Assembly: GCA_001773385.1 (NCBI GenBank)
Contig: MEWJ01000057.1
Location: forward strand, 1-38,420
Direction: 5' to 3'
Origin: a candidate division WWE3 bacterium RIFOXYD1_FULL_43_17
GTDB taxonomy: Bacteria > Patescibacteriota > WWE3 > UBA101185 > UBA10185
Length of the DNA stretch: 38,420 nucleotides
In this document: positions 31,701 through 38,420 of the stretch, one piece after another
Layout of the letters: every line of letters starts with the position of its first letter
Position numbering within the stretch: the stretch's first letter is position 1
Notes under the pieces: generated by a model
What the model was told of the DNA's origin: nothing
Seen by the model: the letters and a program-made list of their open reading frames with translations, nothing else
The model's database searches: none
Translations under genes and position numbers: made by a program

Positions 31701-32553
31701 CAACTTTCAATAACCCTGTTTTCTTTGCAATAGATATGAGCAGTCCTACAAAAAGGCTATAAATTGCGTAGCTAACCGTTGCGTATAGTTGGAACAACCC
31801 GAAGACCAGAACCGCGATCAACGGCCTGACCAATTCTTTGTAAGGGGCAATCAAGTCATTAACCTGGGTCTGTATCATCGATTTAATATCCAGATTGTTT
31901 GTAATTGAGTCAGGGCTGGCGCCGGTTGTCTGAACTCCATATTCATCGAGGAGTTTTTGTATCTCCTCTGCCGAATAACCGGAGTAAATAGTTTGTCTTT
32001 CCATGGTTTGCTGAAGCTGCGAATTTACCGTGCTTTTTATTGGTTTTTCTGCCACTTCGGCAATCAGTTTTCCGAAATCAATTTCTTTAACGTTACTGGC
32101 ACCTAAAATAATAATAAGACCGGCGAGGATGCTGAATACAAGCAAAATCCCTCTGACGGCAAACCTCAATACAAGCAGGGCGTCAAATTTTATTAATAAC
32201 TTCTTAATTTTGTAACTTCTAAAGGATTCTGCGGCCATCAAAATAAACGCCACACCCGCAGCGATTAAAGCATACGTAGTGCTGGTTGCTAAAAGCGGTA
32301 CCATAATTCCGGTGGCTATTGCCAACGGGGTCAGAATATTAAAGTACCAAACATCCCAAGCCCCCACCGTAAGGGCAAAAGTCAGGATAATCAGAGTCAT
32401 AACTCCTACTACCTGCAAACTGAAGGGAATATTTATGTTAAAAAAATCGCCCTGGCTAACGAATCCATTGATAAGTGTTGTTAGAAAGAAGGTTTCGGAG
32501 AATAAAACAAGCATCAACACACCGAGCTTTACGTAGTACCATGCAGATTTCAT
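31663..32553 (-). CDS. Multi-pass membrane protein of unknown function
   Basis: A 296-residue protein with about seven hydrophobic segments: five or so in the first 155 residues, then a polar stretch (about 160-225, including KLLDEYGVQTTGASPDS) and two more near the C-terminus. No cysteine or recognised motif. ATG 32553 is used; a TTG nine bases upstream is an alternative. It follows the cupin gene on the same strand after about 85 bases, and its 3' end overlaps truB. Confidence 0.75.
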   Translation of the reverse strand: MKSAWYYVKLGVLMLVLFSETFFLTTLINGFVSQGDFFNINIPFSLQVVGVMTLIILTFALTVGAWDVWYFNILTPLAIATGIMVPLLATSTTYALIAAGVAFILMAAESFRSYKIKKLLIKFDALLVLRFAVRGILLVFSILAGLIIILGASNVKEIDFGKLIAEVAEKPIKSTVNSQLQQTMERQTIYSGYSAEEIQKLLDEYGVQTTGASPDSITNNLDIKSMIQTQVNDLIAPYKELVRPLIAVLVFGLFQLYATVSYAIYSLFVGLLISIAKKTGLLKVVTQTVEKQDLQF

Positions 32554-32637
32554 ACCCTTCAATGATACATATAAATAGCTGCTATATCAAAGTATTTGGT
32601 AGGGACGGTTTAACTTTTGCTTAGTTCCCGCGCTTTT

Positions 32638-33012
32638 TTAGTGATGAGCTGCTTCGGCTTCTGCTTTTGTCCTGAAAACAACTCCGTCCGGGTGTTCGGC
32701 CGGGCTATATACCGTGTAGAGTTTCATTAGTTCAGTATCGGATGTATTTATAATGTCGTGTTCTGTCCCCGCCGGAATTACGATTGCGAAATCGTCAGAG
32801 ATGTCGGAGACTTCTCCGTCCAGTACTGCCTGTCCGGTACCATGTTCGATTCTGATAAATTGATCGACGTCGGGGTGTATTTCCATTCCGATGTTTTCTC
32901 CCGGCTGCAGTGCCATTACGACCAACTGACTAAATTTATTTGTCGCTAGAACTTTGCGGAAATTTTCATTACTAATTGTTTCGTCCAATATATTTGTTAC
33001 TAGTTTTGCCAT
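32638..33012 (-). CDS. Small cupin-domain protein
   Basis: A 124-residue single cupin barrel. Motif 1 is read in GMEIHPDVDQFIRIEHGTG and motif 2 in IPAGTEHDIINTSD, with His and acidic residues positioned to bind a metal. It resembles small mannose-6-phosphate isomerase-like cupins of unknown substrate. The start is ATG 33012, five to six bases after SD GGAGG; an upstream in-frame ATG at 33036 precedes the SD. Divergent from the P-type ATPase. Confidence 0.85.
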   Translation of the reverse strand: MAKLVTNILDETISNENFRKVLATNKFSQLVVMALQPGENIGMEIHPDVDQFIRIEHGTGQAVLDGEVSDISDDFAIVIPAGTEHDIINTSDTELMKLYTVYSPAEHPDGVVFRTKAEAEAAHH

Positions 33013-33027
33013 ATATTCCTCCGGAAA

Positions 33028-33033
33028 TTTATA
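33028..33033 (-). promoter_or_regulatory. Cupin gene -10 box
   Basis: TATAAA on the minus strand (33033-33028), with the predicted start just before the SD GGAGG. The -35 is weak. Confidence 0.45.
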
Positions 33034-33083
33034 CATCTACACTTTAAGGCTTACTGACGGATAGTTCAAGTTTTGGAATGTGA

Positions 33084-33112
33084 TTGAGGAAAGACAGAGT
33101 CCCAAGTAATAT
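33084..33112 (+). promoter_or_regulatory. P-type ATPase promoter, leaderless geometry
   Basis: TTGAGG (33084-33089), a 17-base spacer and TAATAT (33107-33112), ending six bases before ATG 33119. No SD before the gene. Confidence 0.65.
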
Positions 33113-33118
33113 AAGTGT

Positions 33119-35632
33119 ATGCGCTTTTCCAAGTTCACTGCCCTTACGCCTGAAAAGACGGTTGCCCTATTGGGGAGCGATATTGCAAGAGGATTAACTC
33201 AAAAGCAGATCGATTTTAACTTATTCAAGTACGGCCCCAACACCTTGCGCGATAACACTGTTTCCTGGGTGCAAATACTTCTAAAGCAAGTTCAATCTTC
33301 ATTTATATACCTACTGCTTTTTGCGGCCTTGATCTCGCTGGTTTTAGGAGAAAAGACAGATGCGTTTTTCATCGTCATTTTCGTACTTATAAATTGCGGT
33401 TTGGGATTTTTTCACGAATATAGAAGCGAAAAAACAATTCAGCTTTTGAGGAAGTTTGTCGCGGCAGAAGCGCACGTTATACGCGGAGGAGTTATTAAAT
33501 CTTTGGACACAAAAGAATTGGTGGTCGGCGACATCGTAGTTTTAGAAGCGGGAGATCTTGTTCCTGCAGACATCCGCTTAATTTTACTTACAGATTTTGC
33601 GGTAGACGAGTCGGCTTTGAGCGGCGAATCAGTAACAGTCAGAAAGCGCACCGCGGCATTGAAAAAAAATGTGGCTCATATTTTTCTCGCGGAAAATATA
33701 CTATTTTCGGGAACCCATGTTGTTTCCGGTCAGGCCCGTGGAGTTGTTATTGCTGTAGGAAAAGAAACACAAATCGGCAGAATCTCTGACCTTGCGACTA
33801 GCACCGTCAGAGAAGGAGCCTTTGAAAAAGAATTAAGAAAACTGAGCGGGTTCATTTTAAAATTAGTCTTCTCTACCCTACTTCTTGTTTTTATACTGAA
33901 TATTTTTGTAAAGCCCGGTGGGGCAGATTTAATCAAACTCTCCTTGTTCTCTATCGCTTTAGCTGTTTCGGTCATACCGGAAGCTTTGCCTGTAGTAGCA
34001 ACCTTTGCGTTGTCTAGCGGGGCTTTGAATTTGGCAAAAAAGCAGGTTGTTGTGAAAAGGCTGGCATCGATTGAAGATCTCGGATCTATTGAGGTTTTGT
34101 GCTCCGACAAGACAGGTACTTTAACAGAAAATAAATTGGAAGTCCGCGAAGTTTTATCAGCTGATATGGGAAAGACACTTTTCTACGGCGGGATTTGCAG
34201 TTCCGATATTGTCGATAAGAAAAACGCAAACAATTCTTTCGATTTAGCAATTCACCTGAAACTAACAGATAAAGCTCGGGAGCTGATGAAAAAAGTTCCT
34301 AAGATTTTGGAACTTCCTTTCGATCCCGACCGCCGTAGAAATAGCGTGCTTGTTCAACTTGGAGGAAGCTACGAGTTAATTGTAAGAGGGGCGCCCGACA
34401 CCCTTATTAATTACGCACCGATTAGTAATCAAGACCGTGAAAAAATTTTAAATTGGGTCGCTGCGCGGGGAAGATTAGGAGAACGCGTTTTGGCCGTGGC
34501 GTCTAAAAAACTTAAAAAGCCGTCGGATTATAAAGCTAAATTTGAGGAAACAGGACTCGAGATAATAGGGTTAATATCTTTTAGCGATCCTTTGAAAAAA
34601 ACCACTGTTGCTGCGGTACGAAAGGCACAAAAGCTTGGGGTCGAAATTAAAATATTAACCGGCGACAGCCGGGAAATCGCGGGTGCCGTGGCCTTTGCTG
34701 CGGGACTAACCCGGTCTCCTGAAGATGTTATTACAGGGATGGAACTCGAAGATTTGTCTGCCAACGAACTTGCCGATGCTTGTTTGAAATATAAAGTATT
34801 TGCGCGGGTTTCTCCGGAGCAAAAACACAAAATTATTCTGACTCTGAAGAACTTTTACTCCGTGGGATATTTGGGAGAAGGAATAAATGACGCTCCCGCT
34901 TTGAAAGCTGCAAATGTCGGAATTGTGGTTAAGGACTCCAGCGATATAGCCCGTGAATCTGCCGACATAATTTTGTTAAACAAGGGTCTCGAGGTTTTAG
35001 TAGACGGAGTGCATGAGGGACGCAAAGTATTCGCAAATGTGTCCAAATATATCCGCGCGACGCTAGCGTCTAATTTCGGAAATTTTTATGCTGTCGCTAT
35101 TTCCACTTTATTTATTGATTACTTGCCCATGCTGCCCGTCCAACTCCTGCTCCTTAATTTGTTAAGTGATTTTCCGATGATTGCTATTTCCGGAGATACC
35201 GTGGATTCAAATGAATTAACTAAACCGTCCAAATTTAATTTGAAACAATTTGCGGTTCTTGCCAGTTTGTTGGGTTTGGTGAGTACTGTGTTTGATCTAA
35301 CGGTATTTGGAATATTTTTTGAAAGTGGCGAAGGCACGTTGCAGACGTATTGGTTTATTGCCTCGGTTCTTACCGAGCTTGCGTTTATTTACTCAATCAG
35401 GACGAAGGGATGGTTCTTTAAGGCCAAGGCGGCCTCTGCAGGACTGGTCCTGCTTTCCATTGCCGCTGTTGCGGTTACCATAGCGCTACCCTTCTCTATT
35501 TTGGGACAGGTGTCATTTAATTTCGTCGCCCCCACTTATTATAATCTGGCGATTGTGGGTGTGCTGGTCGTTGCGTATTTTGGTGTGTCGGAGATTATAA
35601 AGAAGATGTATTTTGCCCGCGCTGAGTCGTAG
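33119..35632 (+). CDS. P-type cation-transporting ATPase (P3B/MgtA-like)
   Basis: An 837-residue ion pump. The actuator loop is LSGESVTV, the membrane ion-site motif is VIPEALPVVAT, the phosphorylated Asp is D330 in CSDKTGTLTEN, and the hinge reads G586-E587-G-I-N-D591. In most P-type ATPases the hinge is GDGxND; E587 replaces the Mg-binding Asp. The sequence after PEALP (VVVKRLASIEDLGSIEVLCSD) and a C-terminal TKPSKFNLKQFAVLASLLGLVSTVFDL region resemble magnesium transporters of the MgtA type more than calcium pumps. About ten membrane helices. Substrate uncertain. The 3' end overlaps the convergent gene by 38 bases. Confidence 0.9.
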   Translation: MRFSKFTALTPEKTVALLGSDIARGLTQKQIDFNLFKYGPNTLRDNTVSWVQILLKQVQSSFIYLLLFAALISLVLGEKTDAFFIVIFVLINCGLGFFHEYRSEKTIQLLRKFVAAEAHVIRGGVIKSLDTKELVVGDIVVLEAGDLVPADIRLILLTDFAVDESALSGESVTVRKRTAALKKNVAHIFLAENILFSGTHVVSGQARGVVIAVGKETQIGRISDLATSTVREGAFEKELRKLSGFILKLVFSTLLLVFILNIFVKPGGADLIKLSLFSIALAVSVIPEALPVVATFALSSGALNLAKKQVVVKRLASIEDLGSIEVLCSDKTGTLTENKLEVREVLSADMGKTLFYGGICSSDIVDKKNANNSFDLAIHLKLTDKARELMKKVPKILELPFDPDRRRNSVLVQLGGSYELIVRGAPDTLINYAPISNQDREKILNWVAARGRLGERVLAVASKKLKKPSDYKAKFEETGLEIIGLISFSDPLKKTTVAAVRKAQKLGVEIKILTGDSREIAGAVAFAAGLTRSPEDVITGMELEDLSANELADACLKYKVFARVSPEQKHKIILTLKNFYSVGYLGEGINDAPALKAANVGIVVKDSSDIARESADIILLNKGLEVLVDGVHEGRKVFANVSKYIRATLASNFGNFYAVAISTLFIDYLPMLPVQLLLLNLLSDFPMIAISGDTVDSNELTKPSKFNLKQFAVLASLLGLVSTVFDLTVFGIFFESGEGTLQTYWFIASVLTELAFIYSIRTKGWFFKAKAASAGLVLLSIAAVAVTIALPFSILGQVSFNFVAPTYYNLAIVGVLVVAYFGVSEIIKKMYFARAES

Positions 35633-36047
35633 TGTTTTTCTTTAGGTAACTTTCTATTACTAGTGCATGCATCAAGTCTTTTTCACTTCCGCGCATTTTT
35701 TTCCACCTAAGTGTTGTTTCCAAAGAGACAAAGGGGATGTCATCTATCATTTCCGCATTATTGATTAGCTCTCGGGTGTCCCAAGTCCCAGGCCTCCAGA
35801 TATTCCAAAGTTCTATCGAATCTTTGCACAGATAGACGTCCAAGTCCGTTTTCTTTATTTTCCACTTGGGTTTATTTCTATACTCTTGAAATAATTCGTC
35901 CGTTACTAGCACATCTAAGTCACGTCCTTCGGATAAATCTCTGGCGAGCATAGCGCCGCTTCCGAATACAACAAATTTTCCTATCGGTAGATGAAGTTCC
36001 TTGAGAGTTTTAAACAAAGCGATATTAGTTTCGTGTAAAGAATTCAT
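35595..36047 (-). CDS. Nucleotidyltransferase-like protein
   Basis: A 150-residue protein with the nucleotidyltransferase signature: FGSGAMLARDLSEGRDLDVLVT (residues about 28-49), i.e. a GS motif followed by D-x-D, and a third possible acidic residue in KKTDLDVYL. Proteins of this kind include antitoxin-type (MNT) and aminoglycoside adenylyltransferase folds. No HEPN partner is adjacent, so a toxin-antitoxin role is not supported. It lies between the ATPase gene (convergent, overlapping) and tRNA-Val, whose CCA end is eight bases from the ATG. SD weak. Confidence 0.75.
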   Translation of the reverse strand: MNSLHETNIALFKTLKELHLPIGKFVVFGSGAMLARDLSEGRDLDVLVTDELFQEYRNKPKWKIKKTDLDVYLCKDSIELWNIWRPGTWDTRELINNAEMIDDIPFVSLETTLRWKKMRGSEKDLMHALVIESYLKKNTTTQRGQNTSSL

Positions 36048-36054
36048 TTCTATC

Positions 36055-36131
36055 TGGTGGGCGGTAATGGACTCGAACCAATGACCTCCACAATGTCAAT
36101 GTGGCGCTCTAACCAACTGAGCTAACCGCCC
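36055..36131 (-). tRNA. tRNA-Val (anticodon GAC)
   Basis: A complete cloverleaf on the minus strand: acceptor GGGCGGT pairs with ACCGCCC, D-arm around GCTCAGTTGGTTAGAGC, anticodon stem CCACA/TGTGG with loop TTGACAT (GAC, reading GUC/GUU Val codons), and T-arm with GGTTCGAGTCC. The 3' CCA is encoded (36057-36055). Discriminator A. Confidence 0.97.
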
Positions 36132-36147
36132 GAAATTTCACCCACCT
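36114..36147 (-). repeat. Direct repeat copy 1: tRNA-Val 5' end and leader
   Basis: 34 bases covering the first 18 of tRNA-Val plus 16 upstream bases. It matches 36204-36237 with a single mismatch (A/T). Confidence 0.9.
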
Positions 36148-36158
36148 CGATATACTTG

Positions 36159-36237
36159 TCGCGCTCTAAATTCGCCTGCGGCGAAGCTTTGCTCCGCAAA
36201 GGACAACTGAGCTAACCGCCCGAAATTTCTCCCACCT
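36159..36237 (-). pseudogene. Partial tRNA-Val copy interrupted in the D-loop
   Basis: On the minus strand the 5' end of tRNA-Val (acceptor strand and first half of the D-arm, 36221-36204) is repeated upstream of the true gene. It is then broken by a 34-base insert (36203-36170) before resuming with the second half of the D-arm (TTAGAGCGC). The copy stops there: anticodon, T-arm and 3' acceptor are absent. Confidence 0.8.
36171..36201. repeat. Double-hairpin palindromic element
   Basis: Two adjoining perfect hairpins: TTCGCC-TGC-GGCGAA (36171-36185) and CTTTGC-TCC-GCAAAG (36187-36201), separated by one base, each with a three-base loop. It forms nearly all of the insert in the partial tRNA copy. 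It looks like a REP/MITE-type mobile palindrome; no second copy was noticed in this window. Confidence 0.7.
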
Positions 36238-36265
36238 AAAACCAATAATCTGGTTTAAACTACAA

Positions 36266-36877
36266 TCACTTCTTCTTAGGCTGCATTATCTTATCAATCA
36301 AGCCGTATTTCAAGGTCTCGTCTGCACTCATCCAGTAATCTCTTTCCATGTCTTTTAAAACTTCGTCCAACGGTCTGCCTACGTTATCTGCAGTAATCTG
36401 AGCTAGCTTGTGTTTCAGTTCCACCATGTGTTTTGCCTCGATTTCAATGTCAGTAGCCTGTCCTCCCATACCGCCTGAAATAATCGGCTGGTGGATCATT
36501 GCGTAAGAGTTAGGTAGTGCGTATCTTTTTCCTTTTGTACCGCTGGCCAGCAACAAAGATGCGGCGCTCGCGGAAAGACCAACATTTATAGTTACTATGT
36601 CGTTTTTAACGTGTTTTATTGTGTCGTACATGGCTATACCGGCGTAGACTTCTCCCCCCGGGCTATTGACGTAGATTTTGATGTCTCTGTCCGGATCCTG
36701 ATTCTCTAAAAAGAGCAACTGGGCAATAAAAGTGTTGGCAACGCCCATATCTATGGCGCCTGTTACGAAGACGATGAAGTCCTTTAACAAACGGGAATAG
36801 ATATCGTAAGAACGCTCCATTCCGTTCGGTTCTTTTTCTACTACTATCGGAACTAAAGTATTATTATTTATGCTCAT
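36266..36877 (-). CDS. clpP: ATP-dependent Clp protease proteolytic subunit
   Basis: A 203-residue serine peptidase that forms two stacked heptamers. The catalytic triad reads S104 (GLSASAAS), H129 (AMIHQP) and D180 (ERDYWMSADE); the oxyanion segment is NSPGGEVYAG. The start at 36877 is preferred over 36904 because SD GGAG lies about nine bases upstream and MSINNNTLVPIVV fits the family length. It overlaps the tig 3' end by 14 bases, the classical tig-clpP pairing; clpX is not in the window. A weak inverted repeat (36239-36256) follows the stop. Confidence 0.96.
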   Translation of the reverse strand: MSINNNTLVPIVVEKEPNGMERSYDIYSRLLKDFIVFVTGAIDMGVANTFIAQLLFLENQDPDRDIKIYVNSPGGEVYAGIAMYDTIKHVKNDIVTINVGLSASAASLLLASGTKGKRYALPNSYAMIHQPIISGGMGGQATDIEIEAKHMVELKHKLAQITADNVGRPLDEVLKDMERDYWMSADETLKYGLIDKIMQPKKK

Positions 36878-37763
36878 GGTGTTTATCTCCTTCGGCTTCT
36901 TCAACCAACTTACTAATAAGCTTATTTTTCTGCAAAATGCTCTTAATGTAAAGTTTCTGCATCGGATCTTCTGCCCTTACAAGGCTTGGATCGCCCGCTG
37001 CTTTTATCATCTCTTCGACTTCTTCATCTGAGACTTCGATGTTTTCAGTCTTTATTAATTCTGAAAGGACGAACTCAGCTTTAATATTGTTCTCGGCAAT
37101 TTTTATGTATTCGCTTCTTAACTGTTCCCCTGTTTTGTTCTGGGATTTTAAATACTGTTCGAGTGAAAGGCCGATTGATTGTGCCTGGTCCATAAATCTT
37201 GAAAGCAATCTGTCGGTTTCGTCCTCCAATAGAATGTCTGAGATCTCGGCGTCAGATACGGTCATTAACGTTTCCAAAACATCGTTTGTGGTCATATGAA
37301 CATGAGGTTCGTGAGCTTCTTTTCCTTCGGCTTTGTCCTTTTCCGATTCTTTTACTGCGGCGTCCCATTTCTGGTCAAATTTCTCTTTAAGTTTTTTCTT
37401 GTACTCCCCTATTTTCATTTCTGGTCGGACAGCCACCGTAGCTGTAAATTCGAGGTCTTTTTCCAGGTCGAATTCTTTTATTTCAACTTTCGGGTTGGAA
37501 ACAGGACTGACCAGGTTTTCTTTTAAAGCCTGGGGGTAGTAGGTTTCTAAGATGTCGTTTATGGCGTCTCCAAAGAGTTTTGACTGCCCTATTTTCTCTT
37601 TTACCATGTCTTTTGGCGCTGTTCCGGGTCTGAAACCTTCTACGGTTGTTGTTTTTATGGCGTTATCCAGGGTCTTTTCGTAGGCCTTTTTAACGGCGTC
37701 ATTGTCGACAGTTACGGTAATTTTTATAGTAGCTTTTGGTAATTTTTCGATTTTTGTTTGCAT
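36864..37763 (-). CDS. tig: Trigger factor, lacks PPIase domain
   Basis: A 299-residue ribosome-associated chaperone, about 130 residues shorter than typical. The ribosome-binding N-domain is present, with the signature GFRPGTAPKDMV at about residues 43-54. The FKBP-type peptidyl-prolyl isomerase domain normally found after about residue 145 is missing: a charged His/Glu/Lys linker (about 135-160) leads directly to the helical C-terminal arms. The last residues are acidic and His-rich. It overlaps clpP, which it precedes. Confidence 0.9.
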   Translation of the reverse strand: MQTKIEKLPKATIKITVTVDNDAVKKAYEKTLDNAIKTTTVEGFRPGTAPKDMVKEKIGQSKLFGDAINDILETYYPQALKENLVSPVSNPKVEIKEFDLEKDLEFTATVAVRPEMKIGEYKKKLKEKFDQKWDAAVKESEKDKAEGKEAHEPHVHMTTNDVLETLMTVSDAEISDILLEDETDRLLSRFMDQAQSIGLSLEQYLKSQNKTGEQLRSEYIKIAENNIKAEFVLSELIKTENIEVSDEEVEEMIKAAGDPSLVRAEDPMQKLYIKSILQKNKLISKLVEEAEGDKHHEHK

Positions 37764-37769
37764 AACCTG

Positions 37770-37781
37770 ACTATATTAGCA
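37770..37781 (-). promoter_or_regulatory. tig-clpP promoter
   Basis: On the minus strand an extended -10, TG-C-TAATAT (37781-37773), lies nine bases before the ATG. It overlaps TATAGT (37775-37770), six bases before the ATG. Either gives a leader of 0-3 bases. No -35 or SD seen. Confidence 0.5.
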
Positions 37782-37809
37782 TAATGCTGGGTTGTTGGTA
37801 CAGTTCGGG

Positions 37810-38420
37810 TTAATAGATAGTCTCCGCAAGCTCTTTTTGAGGCATCCTGATTTTTTTAGGTACGACGATTAAACATACGACCGAGGTTACGAGTAAAAGA
37901 GCTCCGGTGAAAACAAAAGTTTGCTGAACTCCTGCTGTTGCTGCAATACCTCCTGCTAATAGCGGTCCGATTACATAGCCTACGCTGCTGGCAGTTTGTT
38001 CCAGACCTATCATATCGTTATTGAACTTACCCAGCCTTGAAACATAGTCTTCGTAGGCGGCATAAAGTGCGGGGTTTGCTATGGATAATAGGACTGAACC
38101 TGCAAACACGAGAAGTATGAGCAAATAAACATTGGAAGCGAGGCCGAAAAGTAACACGAAGGTCGCGGCAAAAAGAGCACTGATAAAAGCTGTTTTCTTT
38201 TTACCCAACCTGACGGTTATTTTCGGCAGGAGAAATCCCATAAATATGGGCGGGAACATGTAAGCTGTAATTATTAATCCTCCTGCAGGATGGGTACCGC
38301 GCATTTGTTCGGAAAAAATTATGCCCACAGTCCAAAAGGCCGCGTCCACCAACGTAATCACAAAATTAAAAACCCACAAAGGCCATATTTTCCCGAGCAA
38401 TGTTCTCCAAACTTGGAACG
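37810..38420 (-). CDS. MFS-type transporter, C-terminal half (cut by window edge)
   Basis: An open frame of at least 203 codons running to the window edge with no stop; a TTG at 38400 is internal. It has about six hydrophobic segments and an MFS-like inter-helix loop (LPKITVRLGKKKTAFISA), then GYVIGPLLAGGIAA. This corresponds to helices 7-12 of a 12-helix major facilitator. Substrate unknown; drug or metabolite efflux is common for such proteins. The 5' half lies beyond the window. Confidence 0.8.
   Translation of the reverse strand, partial: FQVWRTLLGKIWPLWVFNFVITLVDAAFWTVGIIFSEQMRGTHPAGGLIITAYMFPPIFMGFLLPKITVRLGKKKTAFISALFAATFVLLFGLASNVYLLILLVFAGSVLLSIANPALYAAYEDYVSRLGKFNNDMIGLEQTASSVGYVIGPLLAGGIAATAGVQQTFVFTGALLLVTSVVCLIVVPKKIRMPQKELAETIY

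Noticed and set aside
32560-32562. TTG as the start of the membrane protein gene
   Set aside because: An ATG nine bases downstream is a more usual start, and no SD favours the TTG; not fully excluded.
35595-36047. MNT/HEPN toxin-antitoxin pair
   Set aside because: Only the nucleotidyltransferase-like half is visible; neighbours are an ATPase gene and a tRNA.
36171-36201. Double hairpin as a plain transcription terminator
   Set aside because: Neither strand has a T run after either stem, and it sits within a tRNA fragment.
1-38420. CRISPR array, prophage or insertion sequence
   Set aside because: No regularly spaced repeats, cas, integrase, transposase or phage structural genes are seen.

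Overview
The window looks like a chromosomal segment of a Candidate Phyla Radiation (Patescibacteria) bacterium. This is inferred from several things: compact, co-oriented gene runs with 1-14 bp overlaps; a type IV pilus locus made of short pseudopilins plus pilM, pilN and pilO; translation enzymes that have lost accessory domains (ThrRS without TGS, PheT without its EMAP-II-like insert, trigger factor without PPIase); and an acyl-carrier-like protein lacking the modifiable serine. TGA works as a stop codon (for example at the ends of the PilV-like gene and pilN), so the UGA=Gly code of Gracilibacteria/Absconditabacteria does not apply. The exact phylum cannot be told from sequence reading alone.

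Layout. 1-1400: a single-domain response regulator and an anchored surface protein with a Thr/Pro linker. 1406-11836 (+): the pilus and surface locus, with an anchored protein, a large cysteine-rich secreted protein, a PilX-like protein, the major pilin on its own strong promoter, minor pilins (two pseudopilins, FimT/GspH-, PilV- and PilW-like), a second PilX-like protein, then pilM-pilN-pilO. 11851-14808 (-): rpsP-khpA-trmD, rnc, ACP-like, nusB and rpmF. 14827-20400: small orphan genes, each with a strong Shine-Dalgarno (SD) sequence and an intrinsic terminator, between recG-rsmD and tyrS. 20424-26119 (+): class A PBP and pheS-pheT. 26122-30898 (-): thrS-infC-rpmI-rplT followed by an ABC exporter. 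31017-38420: truB, a membrane protein, a cupin, a P-type cation ATPase, a nucleotidyltransferase, tRNA-Val, tig-clpP and a truncated MFS transporter. No CRISPR array, insertion sequence or rRNA was seen.

The recurring signal is in the gene starts. Eight genes (response regulator, 1442 protein, FimT-like pilin, pilM, nusB, tyrS, PBP, P-type ATPase) carry a -10 hexamer ending exactly six bases before ATG. This geometry places transcription initiation at or next to the start codon, which implies leaderless mRNAs. The orphan genes instead have leaders, SD sequences and terminators.

Other points to look at: infC appears to start at AUA; a partial tRNA-Val copy has its D-loop interrupted by a 34-bp double hairpin; and the exported pilus-locus proteins that contain cysteine all have an even number of cysteines, suggesting disulfide-stabilised surface structures.
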